Notes under the pieces: model-generated
The model's database searches: none
What the model was told of the DNA's origin: nothing
The model's input: the letters and a program-made list of their open reading frames with translations, nothing else
DNA from: Arcuatula senhousia
Lineage: Eukaryota; Mollusca; Bivalvia; Mytilida; Mytilidae
Length of the DNA: 64,000 nt
Assembly: GCA_963971305.1 (NCBI GenBank)
Contig: OZ020306.1
Span: 67,305,022-67,369,021, forward strand
Direction: 5' to 3'
Position numbers and translations under genes: made by a program
Shown: piece by piece, positions 58,270 through 64,000 of the stretch
Numbering within the stretch: the first letter of the stretch is position 1
Layout of the letters: each line of letters starts with the position of its first letter

Positions 58270-58455
58270 TTCAAGAGGGAGGTTTGGCGCCATAAAACCT
58301 GGTTTAACCCACCATTTCGTTTGAAATACCTGTACCAAGTCAGGACCATTGCGATCCACCAGTTCTCCGGTATGACTGATTCGTTTTTGTCATTTTCTCT
58401 GGACTATGAGATTGATCATTCAAGTTCGGTAGTTTTGTTATTACCTTTATTCATA
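58270..58455 (+). mobile_element. Penelope terminal UTR fragment
   Basis: Matches 22365-22545 closely (AACCTGGTTTAACCCACCA, GGACCATTGCGATCCACC, TCAAGTTCGGTAGTTTTGTT). Non-coding. Confidence 0.7.
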
Positions 58456-58754
58456 TCATGCATATCGCATTATATTTGACAAATTTTATAACAATTTAGG
58501 TTAACAAAACAGTGGATGCAACTCCACTGAAACGGCTTAACACATATTTTGTCAAATTTTAAATGATTTTCAACACAACAGCGGTACTAGTACCTAGTTT
58601 TAGGGGTTTCTATTCGAATCTGACGAGAAACGTAGTTTTGTTGTTTAAATGTAATAAAGGAAAATCGGTGAAACCACTGTTTTCATGTTACTTTTATTGC
58701 AACTACAAGTTATAGTTCAACGGGAATTTTGGTTTTATGATCATATGTTTTTTG

Positions 58755-58960
58755 TCGAATAGGCGCAATGTGCGCCCTTCTCCTCGCTCACTTGTTTATA
58801 TACTCTTATGATACTGCTAAATGTATTTCTTAGATCTATTCTGGGCCAGAACCAGCTAAATTCTTCATGTCATTCTTGGATTTGCATCTTAATTTTGACT
58901 CGGGTTGTAATTTCAGTACAAGAAGATACGACAACAAAAGACTACGTTATTATTTAGTTA
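58755..58960 (+). pseudogene. Small Penelope RT relic
   Basis: ALLLAHLFIYSYDTA near 58770 and MSFLDLHLNFDSG near 58868 match RT blocks after GIPMGT and after the catalytic motif. Heavily deleted. Confidence 0.6.
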
Positions 58961-59155
58961 TTATTTTTTAACCTTGAATGTCAGACGAAATGATTAGCGG
59001 CTGTTTTAATAAGGGTTTGTCTGTTGGTTGTTATTATCACCAAGATTATCACCTTACTATCTCCAATATTATTAACAATCGTATTGTGTTTTGTGTAACT
59101 GTTTGATTCTTGGATCGCAATGAAGTGGTTTTTTGGAAAAAAAAAAAAAAAAAAT

Positions 59156-61406
59156 ATGGCGGACGAGTCATGTAGTGAATTAAGTGATGGCAATCAAACT
59201 GCCGATTTCGATGGTCCAAATGATTTATCGTTTAGTTCTGTGGATAGAGGCCAGTTGGGACCCGTTCAGGAGTTGAATGATTCCATTGGAAATGCTACAA
59301 ATGCAATGATTGATACAAATCTAAGTGGTAATAGACACCCAATTGAACTCTCACAAAGTAAACAAACTCCATTAGACCCGAGTATCGACGTCTTTAGTCA
59401 AGCTTCTCAGTCTTTAGAGTCCTCCCAGATACCCGACCAGTCCTTTATTGAAAACCTTGATAAACATTTGCTTAATAAACCAAAAGATCAGTATATTGAA
59501 ACACTTATGGATATGACTGGTGCTGATGATAATTTACTGACCTGGTACAGAACTTTGCTCTGCAGTCGTGCGAAAAGTTTTCCTAACTGTCCACAGGGTA
59601 AACTAACGACCCGAAAAACAACAAAATCTTGCACAAGTAGCTATAGATATTCCAGAGACTGCTTTATAATCCAACAGTTTATGTTAGGTGACCCGACAGA
59701 CATTAATGAAGTGTTTACTAGATCCAATACACACTCGTCTAGGATGGCCTCGGAGGGGTATTCACCCAACATTATGAACATAGCTCCGACTCAAGACTAA
59801 AATGTTTTGTTACACACGCTTGTTGATTGAGTGTCCGCTTTAGAAAATGAGTCAAAAGAACAGAAAAAGACAATAAATCGTATGTCAGCTATTCTAAAGC
59901 AAGCAAATGCAAATATATCAAATTTAGAAACAAAAATTCAGCAACTGGAAAGCGAGCTAAATCCGAAAATCACTGGGTTAATTGCCAATAGAAAAATAAC
60001 GGAAAACAAGTTGAAAGCGTTTGGAGAGTTTGATTATGACATTTACGAGAAAAGAATAGGGAAGATTGAGAATGCATTAAAAAGTCCTGACCACATTAGA
60101 AAGTCTCTACATAAGAGTAAACCCCATAGTGACCCTCAAACGAACAAAACAATAACAAACCCTCAACCACATGAACACTTTTTACGTTTAAATGTAAACA
60201 CAAATGACAGTGAAACTCGGTCAACTACATGTAGTATGAATGATTTGTTAATTTGCGGTACGTGTAACAGACCAACGGTCAATGATCGGAGAGATGAAGT
60301 CGGTAGCAATACACATCCTAACGTTCACACGATCAGTCAGTCTGCGAGTAACAGTTTAGCTCAGAAAATCTCGAATAAAAACGTGCCTGCATCAATGAAT
60401 TATAAAAGGACCAGGGCTGATAAGGCCTGTTTTTGGCCTCAAAATATGGCTGAAAATTAAAAGTTCTAGTATTCTACATTCACTGTGTTATTTTCTTAGG
60501 CAAGGGTTAGGGACATAATAAACAATGAAAATTATTTTAATCCATTTAATCTATATATAGAAAATGGCATTAAAAGTTGGAAGATTTTCAACATTTGGCC
60601 AAAATTAGCGGTTTTTACATTATTTTCATGCTTATTTTGTTTTCAATAGTAGTGTGTACAGCCATGTACCAAATAGATACTTTAGGAAAATATTTTTTAG
60701 GACCAACTTAATTTGTTACCAAAAGGATTTTGTGGTACATGGGTGTTGCGGTCACTTCCCAGAGCGAAAATTATTAAAAATATGCTGAAAAACAGCCGAT
60801 TTGGTCAATTTTGTGCAATTTGTTCAATATTGACGTCACAATGACGTCACAGTATGGTCAAAAATATTAAATTGTCTATGAAGCATTAAAGTACTGACAT
60901 TTAACTAAGTCTTGTCACAATTTTTACTTGAATTCCAACAAAAATATTTTTTGGGCCAAAAATGGCCCTTATCAGCCCTAGTCCTTTCCGTACGAGTTAA
61001 TCAGATTACTTCCGAGTTACAAGAACTTGATAAAGAAAGCGAGTGCAACGATGTTTTTGTTGGTGTAACACGAAAGCAAAGATTGAGGGGCTTTTACATT
61101 GGAAACATTGACTCTAAATCGACAAAAAGCGGAATTGTCCATTATGTTGAAAACAAAGGAGTAAAAGTGAGTCGAATAGCTCTATTTAACGGTAGAAACG
61201 ACACACTGTCTGCTAAGATAAACGTCGAAAACACTAACGCTTCGTTTTTAGAACAAAAAGGGTTTTGGCCGGCAAACGTGTACTGCCGTAGATGGATGTC
61301 AAACACTAAATGGCAAAAACGCTTCGAACGCGGCTCTTATGAAACGAATGACTTCGGTAGATCAGACTATTATGATTATAGCGAAAACCACCACGATGTG
61401 GGTTAA
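59156..61406 (+). pseudogene. LINE ORF1, damaged and interrupted
   Basis: I start at MADESCSELSDGN (59156), since the codons from 59120 run through an A17 tract just upstream. One frame continues to 60412 with two in-frame stops (TAA 59798, TGA 59828), is split by a TIR element (60413-60980), then resumes to TAA at 61404. Domains seen: an acidic/serine-rich N-terminus; a coiled coil (ALENESKEQKKTINRMSAIL through LETKIQQLESEL); and a C-terminal RNA-binding-like domain (CNDVFVGVTRKQRLRGFYIG, KGFWPANVYCRRWMS) resembling the RRM-like domain of LINE ORF1 proteins. Expected role: RNA-binding chaperone of the retrotransposition complex. It lies 38 bp upstream of ORF2. Confidence 0.75.
60413..60980. 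mobile_element. 568-bp TIR element inserted in LINE ORF1
   Basis: Inverted ends AGGGCTGATAAGGCC and AGGGCTGATAAGGGCC, both followed by TTTTTGGCC. Removing 60413-60980 leaves the ORF1 frame in register (left side ends on a codon boundary at 60412, right side begins one at 60981). The middle holds TGACGTCA twice (near 60832 and 60842). A target duplication is not clear. The end motif GATAAGGCC...TTTTGGCC resembles the 37428 element. Confidence 0.72.
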
Positions 61407-61444
61407 TTCGATCATTCTTTTTCCGTGTAACTGTAACATAAGCG

Positions 61445-64000
61445 ATGGCGATGTTAACTATCTTTACGTGGAACGTTAGAGGAGTAATATCCAGCTCCCT
61501 CGGACTTTCAAATTTGTTAGAGAAGTACCAGTGTGATGTTGTTATACTAACTGAACTGCGTTTAAGTCAGCGATGTTGTAACTTTTTAGACTCATTGCAT
61601 CCAGAATATTATGTTTGCATACCTGATACCGATAGCTATGATACGTTCGTTGGAAGTGGTAAACTGGCAATCCTTGTTAGGAACGATCTTAAGTTTTCTA
61701 TTAACCCGATCAAAACTGACAAAAGCCAACGAGTACACAGACTTCAAATACAAGACGAAAATTGTGACACCCTGTACGTTTTCGGGGTATACTTACCGAG
61801 TGATACGGACTTAGAAAGCTACACCTCCTGTCTTAATTATCTGCAAGATATCTACAGCTTTTACTCTCGAAAAGGCAATGTGATTATAGGTGGTGACTTT
61901 AATGCCCAATACGATACTGTACCAATATCACCAACGCTCCAAAGAAAATCGTTGCTATTCAGAAACTTCTTGAATGATAACTTTTTAGTGCCGTTAAACA
62001 AACAATCTATATGCAGCGGACCTAATTACACGTTCACACCGTTTCAAACAACCCTTGATTATATAATTGTGGCAGAACATTTTGTTGAGTGTATTCAGAA
62101 ATGTCAAGTTTTGCGTACTATGGAAATTGAAATAACATCGGATCATCTTCCTGTTTATGTTGGGACATTATTATCATCGCCAGTGTCGTGTAGAATAGCA
62201 TGGAACAAAGTATCGATAGATAGACTTATCCAATATCAACTTTTTGTTGACACCAATCTACAATGGTTAATGGTAAACTATGGTGTTCTTAAAACTGAAA
62301 ATGATATTGAACACTTTAACAACGACCTGGTGAATGTGCTCGTGACCGCTTCTCTTGAAACGTTACCTATCTCTCGATACAATGCCAAACTAAAACCTTA
62401 TTGGACTAAACCTGTTAGGGAAGCACATAAGAGAGCCCGTCAAATGCGTGAAGCCTGGATCCAAGAAGGAAGACCTCAAGGAACAGACTTTCAATCGTAC
62501 ATAAATTACAAGGCATCTAAAAGCACTTTCCGAAAGCTACAATCGGAAGCGTACTACGATTACCAAAATAAGGTTGCGGAAGAAATTAATGAAGCAGCCG
62601 AATGCGATCATCGTGTTTTCTGGAAACTATGGAAAGGTAAAACACGGAAAAGGCGCTCAATGTGCAATGAAATAAAAGTATCAAACGCCACGTATCGCTC
62701 TCCGAGTGACATTGCTAATGCGTTTGCAGAATATTTCATGGATATTTCGGACTCTTCTGACAGTCCATACCACGAATCTTTTGGCGATATTAACGACGAT
62801 GGTGAAAATGACATTCTAAATGCAAACATTACATTCGAAGAGGTCCATCTAGCAATTCAATCTATGAAACGGAACAAAGCTCCAGGAGTGGACAACGTAA
62901 CAAGTGAACACTTAAAGTTCGCAGGTCAGCGATGCTTTATAGCAATCACAAAACTTTTCAATGCAGTTTTACAGATTGGATATATCCCGTCAACTTGGAA
63001 AAGGGGGCTTATTATACCAATTTACAAGGGCGGAAATAAGCCGACACATGCCTGTGATTCTTACAGACCGGTAGCGTTATTGTGTTCGATATATAAACTG
63101 TTTGAAAGTGTAATCAATAAACGAATTGAATCTTGGAGAAGTCTCTATTGTGCGCACTTTCCGAACAAGCAACAACAAGGATTTACAAAACATCTTAACT
63201 GTGTCACCACGTCGTTTGCATGCACTGAATCGATCAGAGCTTCACTTGAACTTAACAGTACTGTATTCTCCGCATTTTTGGATATCAAAAAGGCCTTTGA
63301 TACCGTGTGGCATTCTGGTCTTATTCACAAACTGAAGGAAATGGGAATCAGAGGGCCAATTCTTCGAATAATCCACATCTGTTATCTGGATATGTACAGT
63401 GCTATAACAATCAACAACGTCTGCTCTCTGTGGTTTCCTGTGAAACGTGGTGTGCGTCAAGGAGGTGTCCTCTCAACCTTGCTTTATAAACTCTATATTG
63501 ACAATCTATTGTACCAGCTTGAATCTTCGAATGCGTCCCTTAAACTCGGAGATACTTACTGTGGAAACCCATCCTTTGCCGATGACATTGCGCTTCTTGC
63601 CTTGAACCCCCATGCACTACAGTCTTTACTTAACATTTGCTTCGAATATTCTCAACAGTGGAAATTTGACTTCAGTAGTACCAAAACTGACATTGTTATA
63701 TTTCGACAAGGAAGACCTGTGATAGACTTTCCGTACAAATGGTCTCTGGGTAATGAAAATCTTAAACTGTCAAAAATCAAAACTCATCTTGGAATTATTC
63801 AGTCATCGGACCTAAAGTTTAGTGAATCTGTCAAAAGGGCCTGTGATAAAGGAAGGCGAACTCTCCATGGTATGTTTGGTGTATGCGGCTTTCAGAGAGA
63901 CATGAATCCAGTTTCAAGTCTGCACTTGTACAAAACCGTAATCCTGCCGTCAGTGTTATATGGATGTGAACTGTGGTCAACTCTTTCCAACTCTGACATT
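61445..64000 (+). CDS. LINE ORF2: APE endonuclease-reverse transcriptase (runs off window)
   Basis: An uninterrupted 852-codon frame from ATG GCG ATG at 61445 to the window end. The APE-type endonuclease is about residues 1-250: TWNVRG, LTELRLS, GGDFNA, LDYII and SDHLPVY carry the catalytic Asn/Glu/Asp/His set. The RT is about residues 450-750: KRNKAPGVDNVTSEHLK, YRPVALLCSIYKLFE, FLDIKKAFDTV (motif A), GVRQGGVLS (motif B) and FADDIALLAL (motif C, catalytic DD). The absence of stops makes this the best-preserved protein-coding mobile gene here, despite its damaged ORF1. Not the same family as the 12.0-14.6 kb LINE. Clade (CR1/jockey-like versus other) not assigned. Confidence 0.9.
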   Translation, partial: MAMLTIFTWNVRGVISSSLGLSNLLEKYQCDVVILTELRLSQRCCNFLDSLHPEYYVCIPDTDSYDTFVGSGKLAILVRNDLKFSINPIKTDKSQRVHRLQIQDENCDTLYVFGVYLPSDTDLESYTSCLNYLQDIYSFYSRKGNVIIGGDFNAQYDTVPISPTLQRKSLLFRNFLNDNFLVPLNKQSICSGPNYTFTPFQTTLDYIIVAEHFVECIQKCQVLRTMEIEITSDHLPVYVGTLLSSPVSCRIAWNKVSIDRLIQYQLFVDTNLQWLMVNYGVLKTENDIEHFNNDLVNVLVTASLETLPISRYNAKLKPYWTKPVREAHKRARQMREAWIQEGRPQGTDFQSYINYKASKSTFRKLQSEAYYDYQNKVAEEINEAAECDHRVFWKLWKGKTRKRRSMCNEIKVSNATYRSPSDIANAFAEYFMDISDSSDSPYHESFGDINDDGENDILNANITFEEVHLAIQSMKRNKAPGVDNVTSEHLKFAGQRCFIAITKLFNAVLQIGYIPSTWKRGLIIPIYKGGNKPTHACDSYRPVALLCSIYKLFESVINKRIESWRSLYCAHFPNKQQQGFTKHLNCVTTSFACTESIRASLELNSTVFSAFLDIKKAFDTVWHSGLIHKLKEMGIRGPILRIIHICYLDMYSAITINNVCSLWFPVKRGVRQGGVLSTLLYKLYIDNLLYQLESSNASLKLGDTYCGNPSFADDIALLALNPHALQSLLNICFEYSQQWKFDFSSTKTDIVIFRQGRPVIDFPYKWSLGNENLKLSKIKTHLGIIQSSDLKFSESVKRACDKGRRTLHGMFGVCGFQRDMNPVSSLHLYKTVILPSVLYGCELWSTLSNSDI

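Overview
The window looks like nuclear DNA of a marine bivalve, most likely a mussel (Mytilus-like). This is an inference. It rests on a multi-exon HSPA12-type Hsp70 gene (a family expanded in bivalves), TTAGGG-type interstitial telomeric repeats, abundant N-terminal-endonuclease Penelope-like elements (Naiads), hammerhead-ribozyme tandem repeats (retrozymes) and many short dispersed elements. The sequence is AT-rich and repeat-dominated, with spliceosomal introns. I recognise only one host gene; almost everything else is mobile or repetitive DNA.

Layout. 1-8.3 kb: a SINE-like retroelement (minus strand) is split by a 7757-bp foldback DNA transposon (377-8133, CACTC...GAGTG ends, TG target duplication). 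That transposon is filled by a 46-bp satellite that reverses orientation near 3815, and it carries a hammerhead retrozyme and a Penelope 3' UTR fragment. 8.3-15.7 kb: BEL/Pao protease relic, an intact SINE-like copy, Penelope relics, a decayed 5'-truncated LINE with an AAGT-repeat tail, and a second hammerhead retrozyme (about two 375-bp units). 15.7-19.4 kb: non-coding, with a LINE 3' relic. 19.5-34.7 kb: two exons of an HSPA12-like gene separated by a 14-kb intron. The intron holds TIR elements, Penelope and LINE fragments, an array of nuclear-receptor-like palindromes and a 1.2-kb foldback polypyrimidine array. 34.7-41.5 kb: TIR elements (one inserted in an ORF relic) and interstitial telomere repeats. 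41.5-44.5 kb: two decayed Penelope copies. 44.6-51.3 kb: a structurally complete tyrosine-recombinase (DIRS-order) retrotransposon on the minus strand with PAT/Ngaro-type split direct repeats, gag, RT-RNase H and recombinase, and probable spliceosomal introns. 51.5-58.1 kb: a Naiad element with N-terminal GIY-YIG endonuclease and CxC motif, plus a downstream partial copy. 59.1-64.0 kb: a LINE with damaged ORF1 (interrupted by a TIR element) and an open endonuclease-RT ORF2 that runs off the window.

Most interesting signals. (1) The Naiad reading frame contains six in-frame TGA codons and no TAA or TAG. Five of them sit where cysteines are expected, including a C-x2-C pair and the CCHH cysteine of the endonuclease, which suggests a selenoprotein retrotransposon. 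(2) Four type I hammerhead ribozymes lie once per unit in two separate tandem repeats. (3) The DIRS-order element has coding segments preceded by splice acceptors, with an in-frame gag intron. (4) A giant foldback DNA transposon is built from inverted satellite blocks.
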